Assembly: GCA_009760885.1 (NCBI GenBank)
Contig: CM019721.1
Span: forward strand, 19,265,805 to 19,329,804
Reading direction: 5' to 3'
Source: Achatina immaculata
Lineage: Eukaryota; Mollusca; Gastropoda; Stylommatophora; Achatinidae
DNA length: 64,000 nucleotides
Below the pieces are notes generated by a model. That model made no database searches. It worked only from the letters and a program-made list of their open reading frames with translations, and was not told the DNA's origin. This document shows positions 34,086-45,295 of the stretch, piece after piece. How positions within the stretch are numbered: the first letter of the stretch is position 1; every line of letters begins with the position of its first letter. Made by a program: the position numbers and the translations under genes.

Positions 34086-34265
34086 GAAATACTTCTTTAT
34101 CAGGCTTCACTGCCATGTGGACTGTGACCATCCCTACTCTGTTATCAAGGCTAGTCTTGTTACTGGGTTTATCACGGGAGAAATGGCACATGGTCTTACT
34201 CTGCTATAGTTCCCTAATCTTGACTGTAGCGTGTCAGCTTTGGGTCGCTGATTTCCACACGTAAT
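34085..34265 (-). repeat. Family E fragment
   Basis: TCAGGCTTCACTGCCATGTG to GTGTCAGCTTTGGGTCGCTG corresponds to the 5' half of the family in reverse; adjoins the (GAA)n tail of family C. Confidence 0.6.
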
Positions 34266-34281
34266 AATTTTCTGTTCACAT

Positions 34282-34960
34282 ATGGTGTTGTTTATACATA
34301 TCTGTAATGAAATTACTAAACTGATGGTGTTGTTTATACATATCTGTAATGAAAGTACTAAATCGATGGTGTTGTTTATACATATCTGTAATGAAATTAC
34401 TAAACTGATGGTGTTGTTTATACATATCTGTAATGCCAGTACTAAACCAATGGTGTTGTTTATACATATCTGTATTGACAGTACTAAACCAATGGTGTTG
34501 TTTATACATATCTGTATTGACAGTACTAAACCAATGGTGTTGTTTATACATATCTGTATTGACAGTACTAAACCAATGGTGTTGTTTATATATATCTGTA
34601 TTGACAGTACTAAACCAATGGTGTTGTTTATACATATCTGTATTGACAGTACTAAACCGATGGTGTTGTTTATACATATCTGTATTGACAGTACTAAACC
34701 GATGGTGTTGTTTATACATATCTGTATTGACAGTACTAAACCGATGGTGTTGTTTATACATATCTGTAATGCCAGTACTAAACCGATGGTGTTGTTTATA
34801 TATATCTGTAATGCCAGTACTAAACAGATGGTGTTGTTTATACATATCTGTATTGACAGTACTAAACCGATGGTGTTGTTTATATATATCTGTAATGCCA
34901 GTACTAAACCGATGGTGTTGTTTATATATATCTGTAATGCCAGTACTGAACTGATGGTGA
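34282..34960. repeat. 42-bp minisatellite, about 16 units
   Basis: Unit GATGGTGTTGTTTATACATA + TCTGTAATGACAGTACTAAA + CC. Being 14 codons long, frames on both strands stay open; not a gene. Confidence 0.95.
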
Positions 34961-35065
34961 ACGACTAATGTTGAAAAATGGAAGGCAGAATGTCAGAAGG
35001 GCTTGCGTGTCCATTTCTTCATCTGTGAAAATAAGATTTGTTTGTTCGTTAGTTCGCTCATTTCT
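34960..35065 (+). repeat. Dispersed family G 3' end
   Basis: GGCAGAATGTCAGAAGGGCT then GAAAATAAGATTTG and GTTCGTTAGTTCG, directly after the 42-bp array. Confidence 0.6.
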
Positions 35066-35184
35066 CATCACCCTTCTTCTCTACTTCTCTGCCGCTCAAC
35101 CACATCTCTCCGTGAAAGCTACCAGTAAAACGTACACTTTTGCGAAAGTGGAAATTAAGAAGTAGAGAATGAACAGCTTTCGTG

Positions 35185-35480
35185 CTTTCAAGTCGGTGGT
35201 GTTAAATAGCAAACCCAAATTTTACGCTTCAAGTCAGTGTTGTTAGATAGCATACACAACTTTTACGCTTCATATCGGTGTTGTTAGATAGCATACACAA
35301 CTTTTACGCTTCATATTGGTGTTGTTAGATAGCATACACAACTTTTACGCGTCATATCGGTGTTGTTAGATAGCATACACAACTTTTACGCGTCATATCG
35401 GTGTTGTTAGATAGCATACACAACTTTTACGCTTCAAGTCGATGTTGTTAGATAGCATACACAACTGTTACGTTTCAAGT
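35185..35480. repeat. 41-bp minisatellite, about 7 units
   Basis: Unit TTTTACGCTTCATATCGGTG + TTGTTAGATAGCATACACAA + C. After it, two degenerate about 70-bp units (CATGAACTAAGGTCTC) at 35535-35690; 35700-36078 is A/T-rich with nothing recognised. Confidence 0.92.
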
Positions 35481-36077
35481 CGCACGTTTTTGTATGATAC
35501 AGGCAAGAGTGAGACTGGTCCTTTTTCACGGACTGAAAATAGGTCACGGAGAATAGGTCACGTAAATGTTTGTCCAGGGTGAAGGGTCTGCATGAACTAA
35601 GGTCTCCTTTACAAGGAGGAGAATGGGCCACGTAGTCTTGTGCAGAGTGAAGGGTCTTCATGAACTAAGGTCTCTTTTAAAAAGACTGACCAGTGAAAAA
35701 AGATTTTTTTTTGTTGAAATATTGAAAATCAACTAAAAGTAGTTATATACAACATGTCAATGTGTAGTAGCCAGTGTATGTGTATGTATATGTGTGTTTT
35801 AATATGTAAATTTAAAAGCTCGAGAAATTTGCATAAAATCTTGTGAGTTTTGTTCTTAATTTAACACATTTTCTGTTTCTCTCTCTCTTTTTTTGTGTGT
35901 GTGTATACCTTCTCCATAAAATCTTATGATTCTACATTACCTTCCCGCACCTACCTCAAATACTGGCCAGCAACTTTAGGTTAGGGGCCACTGGTTTTCC
36001 AGTTTCTTCCAAAGGCTTACTTGCTACTGAAATCTTATCTTATCTTGGTTTGTCTTGTCTCCTTCCTTATATGCCTG

Positions 36078-36182
36078 TCATTCATTCATTTGCATGTTCC
36101 TTGCGGAACTTTGCCTCCCTAACAGCTCTCCTGTAGGCCTCTCGGTTGTGAGCCAGATGGCCTGCTGCTGATGCGTCCGCCT
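36078..36182 (-). mobile_element. Family B 3' end fragment
   Basis: Reverse-oriented last 100 bases with a (TTCA)n tail at 36080-36090. Confidence 0.75.
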
Positions 36183-36710
36183 GTCATATAAGAGGAATTA
36201 ATAAACGTTTTGGACGGACTCTGCGATATATAACGCGATATTTCATGTTTATGAATTCTGTCCTGTGTTTACAAGAGCTTGGAAAATTCCCTGCACTGGA
36301 CGCAAAAAAAGGTGAAATTAACAATTTTAAAGTTGTTTTTCTTAGAACCAAACACTGTTCGTGTACTCTTTCTGTTTTTTTTACGACTCTTGTCTTCCTA
36401 ACTGTCTGTGCTTGTCCGGACAAGATTAAGTCGTCCGAAATAATGTATGTATACATAATGTGGGCGGGATCAGAACGGTGACTGACATCTTATGTAAGAG
36501 TACCTTTAAAAGTAGGCTTAATTTACGAAAGAGTCCCAGTATTGTCATTTGCCAGCAAACCTCATCAAGCTAACTGCCTGGTCTGGTTAGGTGAGAGGTT
36601 TGGGGCACAAGACAAACGCCAACAACCAACGTTCAGCAGCAAACAGTCTAACTTCTGCCATATTTCTTATCAGCTGCGATTGTTCTTTCGAAGATCTCTT
36701 TCCTGAGGTC
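36183..36710. other. Stretch upstream of the secreted-protein exon
   Basis: No element or repeat recognised. If the exon at 36791 is real, this holds its promoter region. Confidence 0.4.
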
Positions 36711-36720
36711 AATTATATAA
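36711..36720 (+). promoter_or_regulatory. TATA-like element before the secreted-protein exon
   Basis: AATTATATAA, 71-80 bases upstream of the ATG at 36791. The spacing would give a short 5' UTR of about 45 bases. Composition evidence only. Confidence 0.3.
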
Positions 36721-36790
36721 CAGAGCGAATTTACTGCAACAGGCTACCAGAAAATCAGGTAATTTTTGGTGAAGCCAGCATCTTCACAAG

Positions 36791-36912
36791 ATGCATGCTG
36801 TAAAGTTGCTGAACTGGACACAAGTCTTCCTTACATTTATGGCCCTGACGATTGTCACCGCCCAGTACCGAACAAGTCGAACTGGTCGAGAGAAAAGCTG
36901 TGACCAACTCAG
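36791..36912 (+). CDS. Probable first exon of a secreted protein (signal peptide)
   Basis: ATG with A at -3, then 40 codons and a donor GTAACA (phase 2). The translation starts MHAVKLLNWTQVFLTFMALT followed by IVTAQY, a clear n/h/c-region signal peptide with likely cleavage near TA/QY. It continues RTSRTGREKSCDQL. A TATA-like AATTATATAA lies about 75 bases upstream. No family is recognised from this exon alone. The mini-exon at 43978-44034 could belong to the same gene, but at least one exon between them is needed to match phases. Called on signal peptide, donor and promoter-like context only. Confidence 0.5.
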
Positions 36913-37014
36913 GTAACAATTGTCACAGATTGTTTATTCGTAGAAACCGTTGTAATTCTTCGTATCCATCTTTGCTATGTATATTACATAGAATAAATAT
37001 AATCGTTTGGCGAG

Positions 37015-37015
<1 letters not shown>

Positions 37016-37061
<46 letters not shown>
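37016..37061. repeat. (GA)n microsatellite
   Basis: About 22 GA units, 100 bases into the putative intron after 36912. Confidence 0.95.
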
Positions 37062-37063
<2 letters not shown>

Positions 37064-37579
37064 GAAAGACTAGACAGCGAGACAGATCATTGCAGTTAAT
37101 TTATACTCGCCAAGAACATTTCGTGTGTATTAAGTTCTTTAACAATTAGTTGCAAGAACAGCTCCAAGCATACGTGATTTGGTGAATATCTGAACATTAT
37201 TATTATTATTCGCTCTGTTATTATACAGTTTTTATAGAGTAGTGAAGCTCACAGCGCCATCTTTTCATACTCTTTTTTTTTTTCAAATTTTAGAGAGAAC
37301 TAAACGTTTTACTTTCAAACTATTCCTTTTCTTTCTCCTTTTCTTGGCGTGATTCTTTCAGTACTTGTGAGTTATTAGACAGATGACGGTACAGTGACAT
37401 TTTGTGTAAGAACTTTGACAGCATGTTTGCATATATTATGATTGCTATTAAGTGTCCTTAATCTAAAATTGTTACTATATCTAGACTTATAACATACAAA
37501 TCTGCATTTTTTAAAACATTTAATATGAATTTCATTTCTCGGCAATTTAGCTGTTTAGCTCATAGCAATTTTCAGTATT

Positions 37580-37583
<4 letters not shown>

Positions 37584-37618
<35 letters not shown>

Positions 37619-39300
37619 GTCATCATCATCATCATCGTCATCATCATCATCATCATCATCATCAGGTGCCGTGCCGATTGGCGTTGGCTATTATTCTTCT
37701 CCAGAGTATCCGATCCTTCATGCAGGCCATCAGTTCAGTTGGTGATCTCCTCTCACACCACCCCGTCAAACTGTCCAGTATCATTTCTCTTGGTCTTCCT
37801 CTTGATCTTCTTCCTTCTATTTTTCCTGTTGTTATAATATTTTCAATGCCCCCTCTTCTCATTGCATGTCCTATGAAAGTACATTGTCTCTCTCTTATCT
37901 TTTTGACAAGGTTTTTTGTCTCTCCAGCTCTTCTCATACATTCTTCATTAGTTATTTTTGCTGTCCAGGGGATTTGCAACATTCTTCTAATAAACCACAT
38001 TTCTGCTGCTTCCAATGATTTTTGTGCAGACTTGCCTATTGTCCATGACTCACTTCCATATAACAAGATAGGTTCAATATAGCATTTTAGGACTCGTTTT
38101 CTAACATTCATTGATAAAGATGTGTTAGCTAATATGTTTCTCATTCTCTGAAATGCAGTCTTTGCTTGGCCTATTCTGTTCCTAATTTCTGTTCTGCATT
38201 TCCCATCTGAAGTTATTACTGCTCCAAGGTATTTGAATTTCTGCAGCTGCTTTAGAATAGTTCCATTTAATTTAATACTGCATGCTAGTGGATTCTGTTT
38301 CTTAGATATAACCATAGTCTCTGTCTTTTTGATGTTCAAAGTAAGGCATTTCTGTTCACTTTCTTTGGCGACTTTATCCAAGAGATTTTGCAGGTCTTGT
38401 TGGTTCTCAGCTATCAGTACTGTGTCGTCAGCATACCGAAGGTTGTTAATATTGTATCCTCCAATTTTTATGCCTGGTTCTGTGATGATTGTTCTTAGAA
38501 TATTCTCGCTGTACAGAGAAAAAAGGTCTGGAGCTAGTACACATCCTTGTCGCACCCCTTGTTTTATAGATTGATATTTTCCTATTCTATTTTCAACTCG
38601 AACTGCTGCTTCTTGCTGCCAGTATAGATGTTTTACAATCCTCAGATCTTTGCCGTCTATATTGATGTCTTCAAGCATTTTAATAATTTCATTATGTTTC
38701 ACCTTGTCAAATGCCTTGGTGTAATCAATGAAGCATAGGTAGAGATCTTTCTGTACTTCTAAAGCTCTTTCTGTTAGTGTTCGTAAAGCATAAATGGCAT
38801 TGTGTGTTCCCTTTCCTTCAACAAATCCAAACTGTTCATCTGTTATTTCCATTTTTATCTTTTTCCTTGTTCTTCTCATAATTATTCTCAGAAGTAGCTT
38901 CGTTATGTGACATGAGAGGCTGATAGTCCGGTGATCGTCACATTCTTTTGCACCTGGTTTCTGTGGTAGTGCTATAAACATTGATTTAATCAGGTCACTG
39001 GGAATATAACCACTGTTGTAAATGTCATTCAGTAACTTGGTTATTATTTTTATTCCTGTCTTCTCTAGTGCCTCTATTTCTTCTATTGTTATATTATCAG
39101 GCCCAGTCGCTGTTCCTTTCTTCATGTGTTTGATGGCATCTATGATTTCATCTTCAAGTATTGGTGGCCCGTCACAGTTTTCAGTATCTTGTGTTTCAAT
39201 CCGGTCTTTCTCCACCATATAGCTCACCGATATACTCTGTCCACCTGTCCACAATGTCTTCTTTTCCCATTAACATTTTACCTTCTGTCGATTTCAGGCA
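37584..39300 (-). mobile_element. 5'-truncated RTE-like non-LTR retrotransposon with target duplication
   Basis: A 530-codon open frame (37662-39254) encodes a reverse transcriptase without its endonuclease. ATGPDN is at residues 49-54, FIDYTKAFD at 175-183, VRQGC at 234-238, RYADD at 273-277, and the C-terminal part ends in RHGT. The catalytic YADD is intact. No ATG begins the frame; just upstream, a frameshifted stretch (IVDRWTEYIGELYGGE) continues the same protein. The TGA stop merges into a (TGA)n tail of about 80 bases at the low-coordinate end. The exact 12-base repeat TCAGTATTTTCA lies at 37572-37583 and 39301-39312. Clade by resemblance only. Confidence 0.9.
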
Positions 39301-39312
39301 TCAGTATTTTCA

Positions 39313-39790
39313 CTGTTTATTTTATTGCATTCTTCAGTCATTTAGCTGTTTATCTCTTAGCAGTCTTCTGCCATTTAGCTGTTTGTCTCTTAGCAGTAAT
39401 CTGCCATTTAACTGTAAATTTTATGACAATATTCAATCATTTTGCTATTCATAGCAATTTTCAGTCATTAAGCTATATATCTCACAGCAATTTTCAGTCA
39501 TTTTGCTGTTTATCTACTAACAGCTTTCAGCCATTTAGATGTATGTCTCCTAGCAGTCTTGCCTTTTAAAAATCTCTTAGCAATCTTCTTAAATCATTTA
39601 ACTGCTTTTTAAATGACAACCCTCAGTCATTTAACTGTTTATCTACTAGCAGTCTTTTGATATTCACCTATTTATTTTTTGGTAATCCTCAGACATTTAT
39701 TTGTTTATGTGTTTAGCAATCTTCATTCATTTAATTTATTATTTCAAAGCAATCTTCAGTCACTTTGTTTCTTATTTTACGGCAACCTTA
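39313..39790. repeat. 33-bp degenerate minisatellite
   Basis: Units like CATTTAGCTGTTTATCTCTT + AGCAGTCTTCTGC, decaying to the right. Matching units also occur at 37540-37571, on the other side of the RTE-like insertion. Confidence 0.85.
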
Positions 39791-40073
39791 AACAGCTTCA
39801 GTCAGCAGGCAACAAGACCTTTAACCCTATGACAGCGTTTTTTTCCCCTTGTTTGTGCCTTTTGTAAACTCCATTAAAACTGCTATAACACCAAAGAAAT
39901 ACAAGAAAGCGTGAATAGCTAACAAAAAGTGCAACAGAAGGATGGTCAGTCAACACAGAACTTATGCAACTAGTGTGCGCTGAAGAAGATACTGACGAGG
40001 AGATCAAAGCATCTATGGACGTGTCCGGAGCGCATAAATGATGCTAGGGCACCAAAAGGATATGGGGGAGCGA

Positions 40074-40525
40074 GATATTGCCCAGATATCAAAAGCACGA
40101 ATGGCATATGCGTGAGATTAAAAAAAAAAGGTAAGGAGAGAGAAACGAAACGGTATAACGATATAACACAGTCAGGCATTGATCTCTCCCCCAAGGACTT
40201 CGTAGAAAAAGGAATGAAAATTTCAATTCTCGTTCTGAACGAAACAAACCAGGAACAAAATGTAGTAGTTGTCACTGATCTTCCACCAAACACAGCTGTC
40301 TATCAACTCCAAACCTTTGCCAAACACTGGTATAATGTCCTTGATCACTTAATTAAAAGTAATTCTCTATCTCAGACCTCTGTGAAGTCAATGAGGTGGT
40401 CGGTTATTCTACCACTGCCTATGACGGCCTGGTTAGCTGCAAGAGCTTCATATACGCTGTTGCAGAAAGATCATCTACAGACAAATGAAATCTATGAATG
40501 TCTGAACTTGAAGCATACTTTCTAG
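40074..40525 (+). other. Unrecognised open frame, possibly spurious
   Basis: Open frame with a compositionally protein-like middle (SPKDFVEKGMKISILVLNE, then PPNTAVYQLQTFAKHWYN) and a stop after LKHTF. No family recognised, no clear splice sites, and the opposite strand is partly open too. Could be an old element fragment. Confidence 0.2.
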
Positions 40526-40629
40526 TGCTTCCTGCTCATCTTTACTATCTTCATCATGGTTCCAGCTTCCATGTGGCTTTCTGTCTAGGAATGATGAATT
40601 CATTATCTTCCTCATTGTTGTTTCTTCTA

Positions 40630-40770
40630 TGTAACTCTATCTCACTCTGATGGAATCTTCCTCGTTCTTCATGGTTGTTTCTTCCATGTAACTCTTTCTC
40701 AGACTTTGGTGGAATCTTACTCGTTCCTCATGGTTGATTCTTCCCTGCCACTCTGTCTCAGACTCTGATG
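40630..40770. repeat. 59-bp minisatellite, left block
   Basis: Two to three units of CTCTGATGGAATCTTCCTCG...TTCTTCCATGTAACTCT, the unit of the main array at 41735-42770. Confidence 0.88.
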
Positions 40771-40784
40771 GAATCTTCCTCTTG

Positions 40785-41337
40785 TTATTGTCCTCTGTAT
40801 CTGTCTCTCGTGCTCTTGTCCTCTGTGTCTGTCTCTATTGTTCTTGTCCTATGTGTCTGTCTCTATTGCTCTTGTCCTCTGTATCTGTCTCTATTGTTCT
40901 TGTCCTCTGTGTTTGTCACTGTTGCTTTTGTCCTCTGTATCTGTCACTATTGTTCTTGTCCTCTGTGTTTGTCACTGTTGTTCGTCTCCTCTGTGTCTGT
41001 CTCTATTGTTCTTGTTCTCTGTATCTGTATCTATTGTTCTTGTCCTCTGTGTTTGTCGCTATTGTTCGTCTCCTCTGTGTCTGTCTCTATTGTTCTTGTT
41101 CTCTGTATCTGTATCTATTGTTCTTGTCCTCTGTGTTTTTCACTATTGTTCTTGTCCTCTGTGTCTGTCACTATTGTTCCTGACCTCTGTGTCTGTCTCT
41201 ATTGTTCTTGTCCTCTGTATCTGTCTCTATTGTTCTTGTCCTCTGTGGTTGTCACTATTGTTCTTGTCCTCTGTGTTTGTCACTATTGTTCTTCTCCTCT
41301 GTGTCTGTCTCTCTTGTTCGTGTCCTCTGTTCCTGCC
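40785..41337. repeat. 28-bp minisatellite, about 20 units
   Basis: Unit TCTATTGTTCTTGTCCTCTG + TGTCTGTC, pyrimidine-rich. Lies within the left block of the 59-bp array. Confidence 0.93.
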
Positions 41338-41339
41338 CT

Positions 41340-41735
41340 TCCAACTTATGTAAAACTTACGAGTAATATTCGTTCTTATAAATTCAAACTTTGTCAACAT
41401 CTGTTTGATATGGACTATATGCCTCCGTAAGCATAGTCTAAAGTAGTTTAAAGTATGGCTTGATTGTTTAATTTGTAACAGCTTTTCTATAAATTTTAGT
41501 TTTGACTGAATGTAAGAATCTATGTAGTTACATAAATCAGAGAGTGGAGTGTATGGACAAGAGATAAGTATGTATGTAATCATTTCATTGTGTCTTCATG
41601 ATTGTTAATGATCATTATTAAATGCTGAATGACTATGACTGAGTGAAAGCTATGTGATGAGGGGCAGAATGTTAGATAGGTCTGCGTGTCCAATTCTTAA
41701 CACTTTGAAAATAAAGTATATTCGTTCGTTCCTCG
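41340..41735 (+). repeat. Dispersed family G, longer 3' fragment
   Basis: Begins with a stretch that could encode YVKLTSNIRSYKFKLCQHLF and runs to GGGCAGAATGTTAGATAGGT, GAAAATAAAG and a (TTCG)n tail. Lies between the 28-bp and 59-bp arrays. Confidence 0.6.
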
Positions 41736-42770
41736 TTCCTCATGGTTGTTTCCTCTCTGCCGCTCTGATTCAGACTCTGATGGAATCTTCCTCGTTCCTC
41801 ATGGTTGTTTCTTTCCTGCCGCTCTGTCTCAGACTAGAATCTTCCTCGTTCCTCATGGTTGTTTCTTCCATGTAACTCTTTCTCAGACTTTGGTGGAATC
41901 TTACTCGTTCCTCATGGTTCTTTCTTTCCTGCCACTCTGTTTCATACTCTGATGGAATCTTCCTCGTTCCTCATGGTTGTTTCTTTCCTGCCGATCTGTC
42001 ATAGACTCTGATGGAATCTTCCTCGTTCCTCATGGTTGTTTCTTTCCTGCTGATCTGTCATAAACTCTGATGGGATCTTCATCGTTCCTCATGGTTTTTT
42101 CTTCCATGTAACTCTGTTGCAGACACTGATGGAATCTTCCTCGTTCCTCATGGTTGTTTCTTCCATGTAACTCTGTCTCAGACCCTGATGGAATCTTCCT
42201 CGTTCATCATGGTTGTTTCTTCCATGTAACTCTGTCTCAGACTCTGATGGAATCTTCCTCGTTCATCATGGTTGTTTCTTCCATGTAACTCTGTCTCAGA
42301 CCCTGATGGAATCTTCCTTGTTCCTCATGGTTGTTTCTTCCATGTAACTCTGTCTCAGACCCTGATGGAATCTTCCTTTTTTCCTCATGGTTGTTTCTTC
42401 CATGTAACTCTGTCTCAGACTCTGATGGAATCTTCCTTTTTTCCTCATGGTTGTTTCTTCCATGTAACTCTGTCTCAGACTCTGATGGAATCTTCCTTTT
42501 TTCCTCATGGTTGTTTCTTCCATGTAACTCTGTCTCAGACTCTGATGGAATCTTCCTTGTTCCCTCATGGTTGTTTCTTCCATGTAACTCTGTCTCAGAC
42601 TCTGATGGAATCTTCCTTTTTTCCTCATGGTTGTTTCTTCCATATAACTCTGTCTCAGACTCTGATGGAATCTTCCTTGTTCCTCATGGTTGTTTCTTCC
42701 ATGTAACTCTGTCTCAGACTCTGATGGAATCTTCCTTGTTCCTCATGGTTGTTTCTTCCCTGCCGCTCTG
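41735..42770. repeat. 59/60-bp minisatellite, about 17 units
   Basis: Unit TCTCAGACTCTGATGGAATC + TTCCTCGTTCCTCATGGTTG + TTTCTTCCATGTAACTCTG. Units at 42360-42640 are a homogeneous 60-bp subtype. Frames on both strands are artefacts. Confidence 0.95.
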
Positions 42771-42787
42771 TTTCCATATTGGTAGGA

Positions 42788-42876
42788 AAAAAAATCGCGC
42801 CCATATGGAGATTCGAACCATCGACCATTCGGTTGCTAGACGAGTGCTCTAACCACCACGCTAGCCGGCCCACTAG
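42788..42876 (-). mobile_element. tRNA-Ala(AGC)-like SINE head or tRNA pseudogene
   Basis: Minus strand has box A TAGCGTGGTGGTTAGAGC, a loop with AGC in anticodon position, box B GGTTCGAATCT and a T8 stop signal. The acceptor arms do not pair, so it is not a working tRNA gene. Confidence 0.55.
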
Positions 42877-42879
42877 AAA

Positions 42880-43320
42880 ACAAAGCAAAACTTATTATAA
42901 GTGCCAATATCAATAAACAAAACAGGTAAACTGTTGCCCTATGTTTTAAATCACATACAACGTAATCCCAACATCACGAACCGCTGACAACGTTTTTATC
43001 TCGAAAACCATTTTCGGACACATTTCAACGTCCTCATATGCAGACACTAAGCGATTTAATTCCAGCATGTCAGGCAGACGTCCGGGTCACGTCTCATGGA
43101 AAGAAATGTTTAATTTATTCATGTCACTGGAGTGTCTTTCCTGTCACACTGGGCCTTTTATTTTATGCAAAAAAGCCAGTTATTCTAATTAAAATGTAAT
43201 ATTCCAAGAGGAATATATGAAATTAGTTTTTTGGAATACGATTTTCTTGTCTCAAAAACTTTACAAGATCCACATAATATTTCCCCATCTAGCATTAATA
43301 TCATGACAGGCAACATATAC
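42880..43320. other. Stretch without recognised features
   Basis: No gene, element or repeat recognised on either strand. Confidence 0.5.
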
Positions 43321-43321
43321 C

Positions 43322-43705
43322 ACTGAGACACTGACACTTAACAAAACAGCTGAGAAACACAAACTAGTTTTTGAATGTAATGCTTTAGAAGAATCCTTCA
43401 AATATTATGGACAGAGAAAAGAACAAACATATCCATAATGCAAAAATGTAATACTGAAGAAGGTTGGTTAGTAAAGAAGATTAAACAGAGAAAACTTAAA
43501 TATTTCGGACACGTTAAACGTCATGAGAGTTTGAAGAAGACAAGTCTTAGAAGAGTAAATAATGAGGAAAAAAAAAGAAAGAAAAGAAGACCAAGCGAAG
43601 ATGGCAAAAAGACTGTTGATGACCTGCGAATGGATGCATAAGGCATTTTGCTTACAACCTAGAGGAGGCAAATTTCCGCAAGGGACTTGCTAATGAATGA
43701 ATCAT
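43322..43705 (+). mobile_element. Family B 3' fragment
   Basis: Encodes NTEEGWLVKKIKQRKLKYF and GHVKRHESLKKT, ends with AATGAATGAATC. Lies 270 bases before the Cys mini-exon at 43978. Confidence 0.8.
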
Positions 43706-43977
43706 GACCACATGCCATTGCACAAGTACTTTTATAACAGTACTGTGTGTTTGTTTGTTTATTTGTTTGTTTGATTCTTTGTTTCCACTATGATCACTAA
43801 GATCAACTTGTTAATAAAATGCTGGTAGCCATAAAGGCTTTGTAGTATTTCTCTTCTCACTGTCACCACGATACAATTCCTTCTTTTTTATATGGCTCTG
43901 CGTTTTAGGGCGAATATCACGCCTGTAACACGCTGACAATTGTGTGTATAATGACCGTCTTGTGCCACGTCTTGCAG

Positions 43978-44034
43978 GTGACTATTCTTCTTGTAACGAG
44001 TTTCCCGGATACAGACGTCAAAATTGTGCTTTAT
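43978..44034 (+). CDS. Candidate Cys-containing mini-exon (ShK-like)
   Basis: Acceptor CGTCTTGCAG with a pyrimidine-rich lead and donor GTAAGC. With two leading bases it encodes DYSSCNEFPGYRRQNCAL and leaves one T, which could begin another Cys codon. The pattern (spaced Cys, then NCAL and a possible C) resembles the second half of ShK toxin-like domains, which are common in animal secreted proteins. Another frame is also open, so this is a candidate. Confidence 0.35.
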
Positions 44035-44263
44035 GTAAGCAGATTAATTGGAGTTTTAAGAAGCCGTTTTACAGCAAACCGTATTCGCTATACACAAGTG
44101 TTAAAATAGTCTTCTGAAAATGGCAAAAAGTGAAGGTAAAGGTAACAGGACTGTTATGTAACGGAGGCACGTAAAGAATATGACGATAACTATTTAACTC
44201 CAGAACAACACTGGCAGAGTTGGTAGATCTAGCACACCCATGAGAATCAATGCTTAGAATGAT

Positions 44264-45067
44264 ACGAGGGGTGATTGACACTTTCTCGACCTAAGGTACA
44301 ACGGATTATTTGTGCACACATTTTGGGGGTTATTTATTAACATAATCCCCTTGCAAGTTTATACATTTAGTCCAGCGATCCTTGAGCATACGGATCCCTT
44401 CTTTCTAAAAGTCAGCATCTTGTGCCAGTAGAAAGTGATCTACAGCATGAATGATGTCATCATCTGAAGCAAATTTGCGACCACTAAGCTCCTTTTTGAG
44501 TTTGGTAAACAGGTAATAGTCCGAAGGGGCCAAATCTGGGGAATAAGGAGGATGTTCAAGAAGATGGAAGCCGCATTCATGAATGGCAGCCATTGCCATC
44601 ACCGACTTGTGAACTGGAGCATTGTCTTGATGAAAGATGACTCCTCTCGTCAATTTCCCTCCACGCTTTTCCTTCAGTTTGACCCGCAGTTGCTTCACAA
44701 GATTCGCGTAATAGCCCCCGGTAACTGTTCTGCCCTTTTAAAGATAGTCTACTAATAGCACATTTTCTGAATCCCAAAAGATGGAAGCCATCATTTTGCC
44801 TGCAGACAGAACCACCCTTGCTTTCTTTGGAGGTGAGGATTCATGATGTTTCCACTGCTTTGACTGTTCTTTGGTTTCTGGTTGAAAATGATGAACCCAA
44901 GTCTCATCCATAGTCACAAATTGCTGAAGAAACTTTTCAGTATCTGCAGAAAAATGACCAAGATTGTCTCTTGATATACTGAGACACTATCGTTTGAGAT
45001 CAGCTCCAATAAGTTTCGGGACCCATCGAGCAGAGACCTTTGTCATTTGAAGATCATCGTGAATAAT
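44264..45067 (-). pseudogene. Mariner transposase pseudogene, cut by assembly gap
   Basis: Minus strand reads FVTMDETWVHHFQPETKEQS (first Asp), VIFHQDNAPVHKSVMA (second Asp) and HPPYSPDLAPSDYYLF (third Asp). The last two are 34 residues apart, giving a DD34D mariner. At least three in-frame stops are present: after ADLKR, after VDYL, and after DADF. The left end has TA then CGAGGGGTGATTGACAC, a mariner-like inverted-repeat end. The other end is lost in the N gap. Non-functional. Confidence 0.9.
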
Positions 45068-45167
45068 NNNNNNNNNNNNNNNNNNNNNNNNNNNNNNNNN
45101 NNNNNNNNNNNNNNNNNNNNNNNNNNNNNNNNNNNNNNNNNNNNNNNNNNNNNNNNNNNNNNNNNNN
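45068..45167. other. Assembly gap (100 N)
   Basis: Exactly 100 N, a conventional length for a gap of unknown size. A mariner pseudogene abuts its left side and a 53-bp tandem repeat its right. Confidence 0.99.
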
Positions 45168-45295
45168 AGAGGACAAAATTTATCTGGGGACAGACCCTGG
45201 CCTCAAAGCATATCCCCAAAAGAGGACAAAATTTATCTGGGGACAGACCCTGGCCTCAAAGCATATCCCCAAAAGAGGACAAAATTTATCTGGAC
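45168..45295. repeat. 53-bp tandem repeat at the gap edge
   Basis: AGAGGACAAAATTTATCTGG...GCATATCCCCAAA, two and a half identical units; the array probably runs into the gap. 45296-45660 shows nothing recognised. Confidence 0.9.

Noticed and set aside
42272..42852. Repeat-protein frames on both strands
   Set aside because: 59/60-bp minisatellite with antisense frames equally open.
42788..42876. Functional tRNA-Ala gene
   Set aside because: Boxes A and B fit, but acceptor arms do not pair and the anticodon stem has mismatches; called a SINE head or pseudogene.
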